Shown here: one piece after another, positions 52,030 to 61,100 of the stretch
Numbering within the stretch: the first letter of the stretch is position 1
Layout: the number at the start of each line of letters is the position of its first letter
NCBI RefSeq assembly: GCF_048269205.1
Contig: NZ_JBLXJC010000002.1
Coordinates: 1 to 64,000, forward strand
Source of the DNA: Emcibacter sp048269205
Lineage (GTDB): Bacteria; Pseudomonadota; Alphaproteobacteria; Sphingomonadales; Emcibacteraceae
DNA: 64,000 nucleotides
Direction of reading: 5' to 3'
Position numbers and translations under genes: made by a program
Notes under the pieces: generated by a model
Told to the model about the DNA's origin: nothing
What the model saw: only the letters and a program-made list of their open reading frames with translations
Database searches by the model: none

Positions 52030-53337
52030 TTGGACCAGAAAAGCTCTTACCATTCCCCGCTTCATGAACTGAGACCGTTGATTTACACCCTCCCGGTCGC
52101 ATTATTGCTGTTGATATTCACGCTGTTCGAGACTGTTTCGGTCGCCAATGCCATAATCATCACCATCCTGACCTTCATCAGCATGATATATCTGAACCGG
52201 CGCTATGAGGAAGAAAATGCGGAACTGCGCCGGAAAACCATTCTCCAGGAGCATGAAAGCCGGGATACACGGGCCTCACAGTTTCTCCTGACCAACATCA
52301 TGGAAAATTTGACCGACCCCTTTCTTTTGCTGGATTCCCGCAAAAGAATTCTGATGGCCAACAAATCCGCGATAAACATGCTTGGCTCGGATATCCTGCG
52401 CAAGGATATTTCCCTGTTCATCCGCAATCCCGATGTGAACAACGCCATCCGAAAGACGATCCGCACCGGCACGACACAGACAGTCGAATATCTGCACGGC
52501 AATATCGTTCAGCGCAACATGCTGGTTCGTCTGCACGCTCTGGACATACAGGGCAGCGAGGACAATCATGAAAACAAGCGATATGTTTTTCTGTCCATCT
52601 ACGATATTACCCTGATCAAGCAGGCCGAACAAATGCGCGTGGACTTCGTCGCCAACGCCAGCCATGAGCTCAGAACACCGCTGGCCAGCATCCTGGGATT
52701 CGTGGAAACCCTGCAGGGGCCGGCAAAAAATGATCTGCAGGCGCAGGAACGCTTCCTCAGGATCATGCATGACGAGGCCAGCCGCATGACCCGGCTGGTG
52801 GACGACCTGCTTTCCCTGTCCAAGATCGAGCGGGAAGCCCATATCCCTCCCGAAGGCACGGTCCATCTACCCACTCTGATCAACAGCGTCACCGAAACAC
52901 TGGCCATGCGTCTCAAGGAACGCAACATGACCGTCAAGGTCAGCAACCCGGACAATGCAGCGGAAATAACAGGCGATTATGACCAGTTGACACAGGTGGT
53001 GCAAAATCTGCTCGACAATGCCATTAAATACGGACACGAAAACACCACTGTCGATGTTGCCCTGAAAAAGCATACCAGCGAATTTCCCATCCACGAGCAG
53101 AGCGTCAGCTTTTCCATTACCAACCGCGGCAACGGAATTCCGGCAGAGCATATTCCCAGACTGATGGAAAGGTTCTATCGTGTGGATACCGCCCGTTCAC
53201 GAAGCCTTGGCGGTACGGGCCTGGGACTCGCCATCGTGAAACACATTATCCAGCGTCACAAAGGCCACATTTTGTTCGAAAGTGAAGTCAACGAATATAC
53301 CCGTGTGACTGTTACCCTTCCCAACAAAACAAACTAA
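52030..53337 (+). CDS. phoR: phosphate regulon sensor histidine kinase
   Basis: A 435-residue sensor. Two membrane helices (about 17-35 and 40-55) are followed by a PAS-like domain (95-195), a HisKA domain with H212 in NASHELRTPLASILGF, and an HATPase domain (VVQNLLDNAIKYG, GNGIPAEHIPRLMERFYRVD, GGTGLGLAIVKHI). FYRVDTARSR is characteristic of PhoR. It phosphorylates PhoB when phosphate is low and is held inactive through PstSCAB-PhoU. The start is TTG, with GAAGG 7 nt before it. It precedes pstS. Confidence 0.93.
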   Translation: MDQKSSYHSPLHELRPLIYTLPVALLLLIFTLFETVSVANAIIITILTFISMIYLNRRYEEENAELRRKTILQEHESRDTRASQFLLTNIMENLTDPFLLLDSRKRILMANKSAINMLGSDILRKDISLFIRNPDVNNAIRKTIRTGTTQTVEYLHGNIVQRNMLVRLHALDIQGSEDNHENKRYVFLSIYDITLIKQAEQMRVDFVANASHELRTPLASILGFVETLQGPAKNDLQAQERFLRIMHDEASRMTRLVDDLLSLSKIEREAHIPPEGTVHLPTLINSVTETLAMRLKERNMTVKVSNPDNAAEITGDYDQLTQVVQNLLDNAIKYGHENTTVDVALKKHTSEFPIHEQSVSFSITNRGNGIPAEHIPRLMERFYRVDTARSRSLGGTGLGLAIVKHIIQRHKGHILFESEVNEYTRVTVTLPNKTN

Positions 53338-53398
53338 CCAATTGAAATAATTGAAATATTAATATATCCAAAAAAAAGAAATTCTCTCCCGGCCCAGT

Positions 53399-53457
53399 CT
53401 GTCACAAATGTTTAACAAAACTGACGCATATGAGTAATTGATGCTGCATACTGTCAT
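53399..53457 (+). promoter_or_regulatory. candidate Pho-box region upstream of pstS
   Basis: CTGTCAC at 53399 and CTGTCAT at 53451 match the PhoB half-site CTGTCAT, and AACTGAC at 53419 is a weaker one. A standard Pho box has two half-sites 11 bp apart; here the second member of each pair is degenerate. The location, 125-185 nt before pstS, fits. Confidence 0.4.
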
Positions 53458-53582
53458 CGGAAGTTAATGGCATTTATGTAAATCAGAATGGCCTTTGCAT
53501 CATCCGCCGATCGGGCGGTGATCCGGGCCGGATAACAATCATCCAGATAGAGACACAGGTTTCTACATTATAGTTTGGAGAT

Positions 53583-54623
53583 ATGAACGTGCTGAAAAAA
53601 TCCCTTATGACTCTCGTTGGCGCTGGGGCCCTTGCCATGTCTGTTGCAGGTGCAGCCGAAGCCCGGGACCAGATCCGTATTGTCGGGTCTTCCACAGTCT
53701 TCCCTTTTGCGACAGCCGTTGCTGAGGAATTCGGACAGACAACCTCTTTCAAAACACCTGTTGTTGAAAGCACTGGTTCCGGCGGTGGCCTGAAACTGTT
53801 CTGCGCCGGTGTCGGCGAAGGTCACCCTGATATCACCAACGCCTCACGCCGCATCAAAAGTTCTGAAATCGAACTCTGCGCCTCCAACGGCGTTCAGGAA
53901 ATCGTTGAAGTCAAGGTCGGCTATGACGGTATCGTTCTGGCAAACTCCAAGAATGCACCGCAGATGGAACTGTCCCTGCGTGACGTCTGGCTTGCCCTTG
54001 CCAAGGAAGTTCCGGTTGGCGGTTCCATGGTGGAAAACCCCTATCGTTACTGGAATGAGGTAAACCCTTCCCTGCCGAAGAAAAAAATCGAGGTTATGGG
54101 CCCGCCTCCGACTTCCGGAACACGTGATGCCTTTGTCGAACTGGCCATGGAAGGCGGTTGTAAAACCTTCCCTGAAATTGCCGCCCTCAAAAAAAGCGAC
54201 AAGAAAAAATACAAAGCTGTCTGCCACACCATCCGTGAAGACGGTGCCTATATCGAAGCCGGCGAGAACGACAACCTGATCGTAGGCAAACTTCAGGCCA
54301 ACCCTGACGCCCTGGGCATTTTCGGGTACAGCTTCCTGGACCAGAACAGTGATGTTATCCAGGGCAGCAAGGTTGATGGCGAACTGCCGACTTTCGAAAA
54401 TATCTCCGCAGGCAAATATCCTGTGTCACGCTCCCTGTTTTTCTATGTGAAAAAAGCCCATGTGGGCAAAATTCCGGGAATCCAGGAGTATCTGGCCGAG
54501 TTCACCAGCGAAAAAGCCATGGGTGAATTTGGATATCTGGCCGAAAAAGGGCTGATCCCCATGCCTGCAGAAGAACTTGCAAAATATCGTGAAGATGCGA
54601 AAAATCTTACACCGATGAAATAA
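53583..54623 (+). CDS. pstS: phosphate-binding protein PstS
   Basis: A 346-residue periplasmic protein with a Sec signal peptide (cut near AEA/RD, about residue 27). IRIVGSSTVFPFATAVAEEF is the conserved N-terminal phosphate-binding loop, and VVESTGSGGGLKLFC and PPTSGTRDAFVELAM add further ligands. It delivers phosphate to PstCA. It precedes pstC by 88 nt, and a hairpin lies in the gap, which should raise its expression over that of the permease. Confidence 0.95.
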   Translation: MNVLKKSLMTLVGAGALAMSVAGAAEARDQIRIVGSSTVFPFATAVAEEFGQTTSFKTPVVESTGSGGGLKLFCAGVGEGHPDITNASRRIKSSEIELCASNGVQEIVEVKVGYDGIVLANSKNAPQMELSLRDVWLALAKEVPVGGSMVENPYRYWNEVNPSLPKKKIEVMGPPPTSGTRDAFVELAMEGGCKTFPEIAALKKSDKKKYKAVCHTIREDGAYIEAGENDNLIVGKLQANPDALGIFGYSFLDQNSDVIQGSKVDGELPTFENISAGKYPVSRSLFFYVKKAHVGKIPGIQEYLAEFTSEKAMGEFGYLAEKGLIPMPAEELAKYREDAKNLTPMK

Positions 54624-54634
54624 TCACTGTAACA

Positions 54635-54675
54635 TGCCGGAACAGGACATCCTGTTCCGGCAGTTTGTTTTAGTT
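54635..54675 (+). terminator. strong hairpin between pstS and pstC
   Basis: TGCCGGAACAGG-ACAT-CCTGTTCCGGCA is a perfect 12-bp stem with a 4-nt loop, followed by GTTTGTTTTAGTTT. It lies 12 nt after the pstS stop. It should act as a partial terminator or a stabilising 3' end for pstS mRNA. Confidence 0.75.
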
Positions 54676-54711
54676 TATTCATTAATCCCTTTTGATTTCA
54701 CAGGGCCCCCG

Positions 54712-56094
54712 ATGAACATTTATTCACTTATTCTGGTTCTTGGCATCATTTCTACCGTATCCTATGTATACGGGCGCAAAAAGGCCCTGATGTCGGTGAA
54801 TGGAAAAATCAGTCACCTCCATTCCCTGCCCAGCCATTATGGCTGGTACGCCGCCATGGTCGGCCTGATTCCCGGCCTGTTCATTCTGGTGGTGTGGATT
54901 GTCCTGGGGTCAAGCGTTGTCGACAGCCTGGTGCTGGCGCGCCTCTCCGAAACGGTACAGACCATGAGCCGGTTTGAAGTCAATGTCCTGATGAATGACA
55001 TTCGCAACCTGGCCGCCGGTGATGCCATCTCGGGCGCGGTAACCAGCCAGCTCAGGGAAGCTGCAGATCACTACACTCACACATCGCGGGCTATATTTAC
55101 CGTTATCTCGCTGTCCGCGATTGGCGTCACTGCCCTGTGCGCGCTATTTGGCATATATCAAATCGAACCCGACCTCAGGTCACGAAATCAGCTTGAAGCT
55201 ATTATTCTTTTCAGCCTGATTGCCTGTTCTGTTATCGCCATTCTGACCACCATTGGCATTGTCTCGTCGCTGGTTTTCGAAACCATGCGTTTCTTTGAAA
55301 AAGTCCCCCTGACAGAGTTCATTTTCGGACTGCAGTGGAGCCCCCAGACTGCCCTGAGAGCAGACCAGGTTGGCAGTTCCGGGTCTTTCGGGGCGATCCC
55401 CCTGATTACCGGCACCCTGCTGATCACCTTTATCGCACTGCTTGTCGCAGCACCCGTAGGACTGCTTTCAGCAATTTACATGACAGAATTCGCCGACCGG
55501 AAAACCCGCGGCATCTTCAAGCCCCTGCTTGAAGTCCTGGCCGGCATCCCCACCGTTGTTTACGGTTTTTTCGCCGCCCTTGTTGTTGCCCCCGCAATCC
55601 GGAACACCGGCGACATCATGGGACTTGAAATTGCCTCTGAAAGCGCCCTTGCCGCCGGACTGGTCATGGGAATCATGATCATTCCACTGATGTCCTCCCT
55701 GTCGGACGATGTGATTTCCGCCGTACCGCAAAGCCTTCGCGATGGTTCCTACGGCCTTGGCGCCACCAAAACAGAAACAATTCTCAATGTGATTTTACCC
55801 GCCGCCCTGCCGGGGATCGTCAGCGCATTCCTGCTGGCCGCGTCCCGCGCCATCGGTGAAACCATGATTGTGGTGATGGCCGCCGGGATGGCTGCCAACC
55901 TGACAGCCAACCCACTGGAAGCTGTGACGACCGTTACGGTACAGATCGTAGCTCTTCTGACCGGTGACCAGGAATTCGACAGCGCTAAAACTCTCTCTGC
56001 CTTCGCACTTGGCCTGGCATTGTTTGTCATTACCCTGTCCCTGAACTTCCTGGCTCTCCATGTAGTTCGTAAATACAGAGAACAATATGACTGA
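54712..56094 (+). CDS. pstC: phosphate ABC transporter permease PstC
   Basis: A 460-residue permease, longer than E. coli PstC (319) because of an N-terminal extension with two or three extra helices (residues 1-215). The C-terminal part is the usual six-helix permease: GTLLITFIALLVAAPVGLLS, LLEVLAGIPTVVYGFFAALVV and the EAA-type loop SLRDGSYGLGATKTETILNV. I chose the ATG at 54712, after CAGGG; the frame upstream runs through the hairpin. It overlaps pstA by 8 nt. Confidence 0.94.
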   Translation: MNIYSLILVLGIISTVSYVYGRKKALMSVNGKISHLHSLPSHYGWYAAMVGLIPGLFILVVWIVLGSSVVDSLVLARLSETVQTMSRFEVNVLMNDIRNLAAGDAISGAVTSQLREAADHYTHTSRAIFTVISLSAIGVTALCALFGIYQIEPDLRSRNQLEAIILFSLIACSVIAILTTIGIVSSLVFETMRFFEKVPLTEFIFGLQWSPQTALRADQVGSSGSFGAIPLITGTLLITFIALLVAAPVGLLSAIYMTEFADRKTRGIFKPLLEVLAGIPTVVYGFFAALVVAPAIRNTGDIMGLEIASESALAAGLVMGIMIIPLMSSLSDDVISAVPQSLRDGSYGLGATKTETILNVILPAALPGIVSAFLLAASRAIGETMIVVMAAGMAANLTANPLEAVTTVTVQIVALLTGDQEFDSAKTLSAFALGLALFVITLSLNFLALHVVRKYREQYD

Positions 56095-57424
56095 TATGAA
56101 CGAGACAGCATCGGCCGAAAATATTCAGGGCCCGACTGCCTGGCAGAACCCAACCATGCGGAATCGTGTGGCCAGGCGATACCGCAAGGAGAAAATCTTC
56201 AAAGCCCTCGGTATTGCCGGACTGGCTTCGGCAACGCTTGCGCTTGCCATCTTGATCGGCAGTATCTTGTACATCGGTCTCAGTGGTTTTTCCACCACCA
56301 GCATCAGGCTCGACATCACTCTTGATTCCCAGATTATTGGTGATCTTTCCAACCGCACAGAGGCTGAAAGAACCACCTTGCTGCAACAGGCCAACTACAA
56401 CACCCTGATCCGGGACAGCCTCAGGGCCAAATTCCCTGATGCGCAAAGCCGGCGGGATATATTCTCTCTGATGCGCCTGATCAGCAACGGTGCCCGTGAC
56501 GAAATCCGTCAGTTGCTTATGGACAAACCCAGCCTGATCGGAGAAACCATCTCCATCGACCTGCCGGCATCCAGCAATGTGGACATGTTTATCAAGGGAC
56601 AGATCAGCCGGGACGTCCCACAATCGGACCGGAAAATTTCAGACCAGCAAATTGCCTGGATCGACCAGCTGGATGCGGAAGAACGTATTTCAACTAATTT
56701 CAACTGGCGCCTCCTGTCGTCGGGCGATTCCCGTGAACCGGAACTGGCCGGGGTCTGGGGTGCCGTGGTCGGCTCTTTCTACACCCTGATGGTCTGTTTC
56801 CTGGTTGCCTTTCCGGTGGGTGTGGCATCCGCTATCTACCTTGAGGAATTCGCCCCCCAGAACAGATGGACAGACCTGATCGAGGTGAACATCAACAACC
56901 TGGCTGCCGTACCGTCGATCGTTTTCGGCCTGCTTGGTCTGGCCATCTTCCTGAATGTCTTCAATATGCCGCGCTCTGCCCCCATGGTGGGTGGTCTCAC
57001 ACTGGCTCTGATGACATTGCCGACAATCATTATCGCCTCCCGGGCAGCCATCAAGGCCGTACCACCGTCCATTCGTGATGCGGCAACGGGACTTGGCGCC
57101 TCGCCGGTCCAGACAGTTTTTCACCACGTCCTGCCCCTCAGCATGCCCGGCATCCTGACCGGAACCATTATCGGTATGGCCCAGGCCCTGGGTGAAACTG
57201 CACCGCTTCTAATGATCGGTATGGTGGCCTTTATCGTAGACATCCCGCAAGGTGTCACCGATGCAGCCACGGCACTGCCGGTGCAGATTTTCCTGTGGGC
57301 GGACAGCCCTGAACGCGGTTTTCTTGAAAAAACCTCCGCCGCAATTATCGTATTGCTTGGATTCCTTGTTATTATGAACGGGCTCGCCATCTGGCTGCGA
57401 CAGAAGTTCGAGAAACGCTGGTAA
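56087..57424 (+). CDS. pstA: phosphate ABC transporter permease PstA
   Basis: A 445-residue permease, longer than E. coli PstA (296). After the first helix (about 44-68) there is a periplasmic insertion of about 130 residues, and then the permease core (VVGSFYTLMVCFLVAFPVG, NNLAAVPSIVFGLLGLAIF, SIRDAATGLGASPVQTVFHH). The extended PstC/PstA pair is known in alphaproteobacteria. The start overlaps pstC by 8 nt, and pstB follows after 6 nt. Confidence 0.94.
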   Translation: MTDMNETASAENIQGPTAWQNPTMRNRVARRYRKEKIFKALGIAGLASATLALAILIGSILYIGLSGFSTTSIRLDITLDSQIIGDLSNRTEAERTTLLQQANYNTLIRDSLRAKFPDAQSRRDIFSLMRLISNGARDEIRQLLMDKPSLIGETISIDLPASSNVDMFIKGQISRDVPQSDRKISDQQIAWIDQLDAEERISTNFNWRLLSSGDSREPELAGVWGAVVGSFYTLMVCFLVAFPVGVASAIYLEEFAPQNRWTDLIEVNINNLAAVPSIVFGLLGLAIFLNVFNMPRSAPMVGGLTLALMTLPTIIIASRAAIKAVPPSIRDAATGLGASPVQTVFHHVLPLSMPGILTGTIIGMAQALGETAPLLMIGMVAFIVDIPQGVTDAATALPVQIFLWADSPERGFLEKTSAAIIVLLGFLVIMNGLAIWLRQKFEKRW

Positions 57425-57430
57425 AGTAAG

Positions 57431-58240
57431 ATGAACATTATGAACGTACAAAACGAAGAGCAGACCATTCCTTCCTCGCAGAAGACCGCAAAAATGAGGG
57501 CCCGGAATGTCGACGTATATTATGGTGAAACCCAGGCTATCAAAGACGTCAGTCTGGACATCAACTCCGACGAAGTAACCGCTCTGATCGGTCCCTCCGG
57601 CTGCGGCAAGTCCACCTTCCTGCGTTGCCTGAACAGGATGAATGACACGATCCCGATCTGTCGGGTGACTGGCAATATCAGCCTCGACGGAGAGGATATC
57701 TACGGCAAGAAGGTCGATGTTGTGCAACTGCGCGCCCGGGTCGGCATGGTGTTCCAGAAACCCAATCCCTTCCCCAAGTCAATCTATGACAATGTGGCAT
57801 ACGGTCCGCGCATCCATGGTCTCGCCAACAACAATACGGAACTTGATGAGGTGGTCTTCACCAGCCTGCAAAAAGCCGGCCTGTGGGAAGAAGTTAAGGA
57901 TCGCCTGGATACCCCGGGCACCTCACTTTCCGGCGGTCAGCAGCAGCGCCTTTGTATTGCCCGCACCATTGCCGTAAATCCGGAAGTTATTTTGATGGAC
58001 GAGCCCTGTTCGGCACTCGACCCTATCGCCACAGCAATTATTGAAGAGCTGATCGACGAACTTAAAGGACGCTATGCTATCGTTATTGTCACGCACTCCA
58101 TGCAACAGGCAGCGCGTGTTTCCCAGAAAACGGCATTTTTCCACCTTGGCGATCTGGTCGAATATGACGACACGGTGAATATTTTCACCAATCCCAAAGA
58201 GGAAAAAACGAAAGATTATATTACCGGACGCTATGGCTGA
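57431..58240 (+). CDS. pstB: phosphate ABC transporter ATPase PstB
   Basis: A 269-residue ATPase. Walker A is GPSGCGKST (54-62), the Q loop is in VFQKPNPFPKSIYDN, the signature is LSGGQQQRLCIAR, Walker B is VILMDEPCSALDP, and the switch His is in VTHSMQQAARVS. FPKSIYDNVAYGPRIHG is specific to PstB. It powers phosphate uptake. Confidence 0.98.
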   Translation: MNIMNVQNEEQTIPSSQKTAKMRARNVDVYYGETQAIKDVSLDINSDEVTALIGPSGCGKSTFLRCLNRMNDTIPICRVTGNISLDGEDIYGKKVDVVQLRARVGMVFQKPNPFPKSIYDNVAYGPRIHGLANNNTELDEVVFTSLQKAGLWEEVKDRLDTPGTSLSGGQQQRLCIARTIAVNPEVILMDEPCSALDPIATAIIEELIDELKGRYAIVIVTHSMQQAARVSQKTAFFHLGDLVEYDDTVNIFTNPKEEKTKDYITGRYG

Positions 58241-58275
58241 TCGCCATCGAGTCCGCTTTACAGGACAAGAAAGAT

Positions 58276-59004
58276 ATGACAGACAGTCACATTGTTGCCT
58301 CCTTTGATGAGAACCTGAACGATCTTCGCAAGAAGATTGTCCAGATGGGCAATCTGGTCGAGGAACAGTTCACACTGGCCAACAGAGCCCTTACTGACAA
58401 AGACAAAAAGCTTGCGGAGGAAGTCCGCAAAGATGACAAGGCCATCGACCAGCTCGAGCTGGAAATCGAAAAGTTTGCCGTTGAGGTCATCGCCCTTCGC
58501 GCCCCGGTTGCCGACGATCTGCGGGAGGTGATTTCCTCCATCAAAATCAGTACGTCCCTTGAGCGCATGGGGGACTATGCCAAAAACATGGCCAAACGCC
58601 TGAGCGTTCTCAATCAGATCGATCATCTGCCGGGCAGCACGACAATTCTCTCCCAGATGGTCAAAATCACCCAAGAAATGCTTCTTGATGTGCTGGATGC
58701 CTATGTCAAGCGTGACACCAGTCTTGCCATTGAGGTCTGGAACCGCGACCAGGAAGTGGACAGCCTCTACGATATCCTGTTTCGTGATCTGCTGACCTAT
58801 ATGATGGAAAAACCTCAATATATCACCAGCGCCACTCACCTGTTGTTTATCGCCAAGAATATCGAGCGCGCCGGGGATCAAACCACAAACATTGCAGAAA
58901 TTGTCTACTACATCACCGAAGGTGAGCTGCTGGAGCTCAAGCGTCCTAAAAAAGACGATACCAGCTATGTTGACGTGGGAATTAGCGACACAAAAAATAA
59001 GTGA
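58276..59004 (+). CDS. phoU: phosphate transport regulator PhoU
   Basis: A 242-residue all-helical protein with two PhoU repeats: VQMGNLVEEQFTLANRALTD, then ISSIKISTSLERMGDYAKNM, and LLFIAKNIERAGDQTTNIAE. The E/D-rich metal motifs E-x3-D are intact in both. PhoU links Pst status to PhoR and prevents kinase activity when phosphate is ample. It lies between pstB and phoB. Confidence 0.97.
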   Translation: MTDSHIVASFDENLNDLRKKIVQMGNLVEEQFTLANRALTDKDKKLAEEVRKDDKAIDQLELEIEKFAVEVIALRAPVADDLREVISSIKISTSLERMGDYAKNMAKRLSVLNQIDHLPGSTTILSQMVKITQEMLLDVLDAYVKRDTSLAIEVWNRDQEVDSLYDILFRDLLTYMMEKPQYITSATHLLFIAKNIERAGDQTTNIAEIVYYITEGELLELKRPKKDDTSYVDVGISDTKNK

Positions 59005-59009
59005 ATGTT

Positions 59010-59699
59010 ATGAGTGCACATATATTACTTATCGAAGACGATCAGAACCTGACGGAACTGGTCAGATATAACCTGGAGCAGGAAGGCTTCAGGGTAACCT
59101 GTGAAGCAGACGGTGAAGAGGGATTGATATCCGCCTCGGACGAAAATCCGGATCTGATCCTTCTCGACTGGATGTTGCCGAATTTGTCCGGCATTGAAAT
59201 CTGCCGCAGACTGCGGCGGGAAAATACGACAAAAAACATCCCGATCATCATGTTGACGGCCAGATCCGAGGAAACGGATCGCATTCGCGGTCTGGAGACA
59301 GGCGCCGATGACTATATCACCAAACCATTTTCTCCCAAGGAACTGATCGCCCGGATCAACGCCATCCTGCGCCGTATTCGTCCGGCCTTGTCCGGGGAAA
59401 CCCTGGAATATGCGGGTATCGTCATGGACACGGCGTCCCATAAGGTTTCAAGGGACGGTACGGCCCTCCATCTCGGCCCTACCGAATACAGGATGCTGAA
59501 ACACTTCATGGAAAACCCCGGGCGGGTATTTTCCCGGGAACAGCTTCTGGATTCCGTCTGGGGCAATGATATTTATGTTGAATCCCGGACAGTTGACGTC
59601 CATATCCGCCGCCTGAGAAAGGCCCTTAATATCGATCAGAGTCCGAATATCATCAGGACCGTCCGATCGGCAGGATATGCGCTGGATAAGGACATCTGA
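59010..59699 (+). CDS. phoB: phosphate regulon response regulator PhoB
   Basis: A 229-residue OmpR/PhoB-type regulator. The receiver is phosphorylated at D53 (LLDWMLPNLSG), with acid pocket ED (residues 9-11) and K103 in TKPFSPKEL. The winged-helix DNA-binding part has HLGPTEYRMLKHFMENPGRV and ESRTVDVHIRRLRKAL. The ATG at 59010 gives the typical length; a GTG at 59001 overlaps phoU. It should bind Pho boxes, including one ahead of pstS. Confidence 0.96.
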   Translation: MSAHILLIEDDQNLTELVRYNLEQEGFRVTCEADGEEGLISASDENPDLILLDWMLPNLSGIEICRRLRRENTTKNIPIIMLTARSEETDRIRGLETGADDYITKPFSPKELIARINAILRRIRPALSGETLEYAGIVMDTASHKVSRDGTALHLGPTEYRMLKHFMENPGRVFSREQLLDSVWGNDIYVESRTVDVHIRRLRKALNIDQSPNIIRTVRSAGYALDKDI

Positions 59700-59723
59700 C
59701 CTCAAGTGTAAAATAATCCATAC

Positions 59724-59763
59724 AAACTGTCGGTATTTTTTACAACTATCGGCAGTTTTTTTA
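59724..59763 (+). terminator. terminator after phoB
   Basis: AAACTGTCGGTA pairs with TATCGGCAGTTT (12 bp with two G-U) around an 11-nt loop and runs into TTTTTTT. It ends the pst-phoU-phoB transcript. Confidence 0.75.
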
Positions 59764-59819
59764 TGCCTGTGTCAGGCTAATACATAATAACTAGCTGTAA
59801 TCTATAGATTTATAATTTT

Positions 59820-59835
59820 TGGCACAATTCTTGTA
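59820..59835 (+). promoter_or_regulatory. sigma-54-like motif ahead of a small membrane protein gene
   Basis: TGGCAC-AATTC-TTGTA has a perfect -24 element and correct spacing, but the conserved C of the -12 GC is T. It lies about 150 nt before the 85-residue protein. It could be a weak or false site. Confidence 0.3.
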
Positions 59836-59982
59836 TATCTAGCTATATATTATTTACGTGACAGACGTTTAGCATTGAAAAAAAATTGATTAAAAAATCT
59901 CTGGCCATAAGATTTTATTAACTATAGGATAAGAACGTTATCGGGCACAGAGACTAACTTATTGATATAATTGAGAGTTACA

Positions 59983-60240
59983 ATGGCTGATAATACCGAT
60001 AAAAATAGCGATGAGCGCCTTTCCATGCGGCAGTCTGTGATGATCTGGGTCGTTGGCGCCGTTTTGGGCTGGGTTGTCGCTGTCGCCTCGGTTTACAGTG
60101 CCCTTCGTTCCCCTGACAGCGAAATCGCCAAGAACACCCTCCACAAGGAAGAAACTGTTTCTCCGGAAGACGCCGAAAAAGTTCAGGAAATCATGCCTGC
60201 TGCAGGTCAGAACAAACAGGAGCGGAAGGAAGACGACTGA
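59983..60240 (+). CDS. small single-pass membrane protein, function unknown
   Basis: An 85-residue protein: a charged N-terminal 20 residues, one membrane helix (about 21-41, VMIWVVGAVLGWVVAVASVY) and a polar, charged C-terminal half rich in Glu, Lys and Gln. GAGAG precedes the ATG; a TTG four codons upstream is an alternative. No family recognised. It lies alone after the pho cluster and converges on the exosortase-linked protease. Coding status rests on frame, codon pattern and the helix. Confidence 0.65.
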   Translation: MADNTDKNSDERLSMRQSVMIWVVGAVLGWVVAVASVYSALRSPDSEIAKNTLHKEETVSPEDAEKVQEIMPAAGQNKQERKEDD

Positions 60241-60291
60241 AACCGGACGTTATTTCTGGTTTGTTGTCGGATATAGCTTTGGAAACCCTGC

Positions 60292-61095
60292 TTATTTCGC
60301 CTTGCGGCCTCCAGCAGTGCTGAGGCCGGCTTCATTCAGGATCTCATGGATGTAAACTGCCGGAATGGCAAAAGTGATCCCACTTGGTGATTTCAGGGCA
60401 TTCTCCTTGGTACCCTTTACTTTCACGCTATTGATTACCCCTTCCACCTGTCCGCTGCCCGCATCATACAGGGGACTGCCGCTATTGCCCGGATAGGCCG
60501 TTGCATCAAGCTGGTAAACTTCAAATCGCGACTGGGTGATGATTTTAATATCCAGATAGCGGGCCGAAGGCTGGGGAATGACATTTGGCGTGATGGCGGC
60601 AACAAACCCCCGATGGGTAACCGGATAAAGGCCGAGCACCGCACCAATGGGGAACCCTGTAAAAGCAATAGATGTTCCGGGATCAATCAAAGCGCCGTTG
60701 CCAAGCTTTAGAGCAGGAAGAGGCGCGCCGGAGATCCGCAACAAAGCAAGGTCGTGCTGTTTGTTGGTTTCTACAATTTCCACCTGCCGGATGTCCGGCT
60801 GACGGCCAACACCAACAAGAACAATAATCGATTCCCTGCTTTTCATCCTCGCGGGGTCCGGCAACACATGGGCATTTGTAATCACATATCTGCCGTCATA
60901 AACGGCAAAACCAGTACCGCGCAACACATTCTGCGGCGATCCCAATGGGTTATGTGTCGCAATCCCCACAACCGACGGGGTAACTTTCTTTACAATCTTT
61001 GGGAAATCCCCGGTGCTGTCATGTGCAACAGCAGAACCGGCAAAGAAAATCGCCAGAAAAATAAGAATAATAAAGGAGCCGGTTCCGGTTTTCAT
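60292..61095 (-). CDS. trypsin-like serine protease linked to XrtA
   Basis: A 267-residue secreted or membrane-linked S1-type protease. A signal peptide ends near AVA/HD (residue 24). The catalytic triad is H76 (TNAHVL), D115 (KQHDLALL) and S205 (YPGNSGSPL). There is no PDZ domain, unlike DegP/DegS. AGGTGA lies just before the ATG at 61095; a GTG at 61104 overlaps the xrtA stop, so the two are probably translationally coupled. It may process exported proteins of the exosortase system, but this is inferred from position only. Confidence 0.85.
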   Translation of the reverse strand: MKTGTGSFIILIFLAIFFAGSAVAHDSTGDFPKIVKKVTPSVVGIATHNPLGSPQNVLRGTGFAVYDGRYVITNAHVLPDPARMKSRESIIVLVGVGRQPDIRQVEIVETNKQHDLALLRISGAPLPALKLGNGALIDPGTSIAFTGFPIGAVLGLYPVTHRGFVAAITPNVIPQPSARYLDIKIITQSRFEVYQLDATAYPGNSGSPLYDAGSGQVEGVINSVKVKGTKENALKSPSGITFAIPAVYIHEILNEAGLSTAGGRKAK

Positions 61096-61100
61096 ATAAA

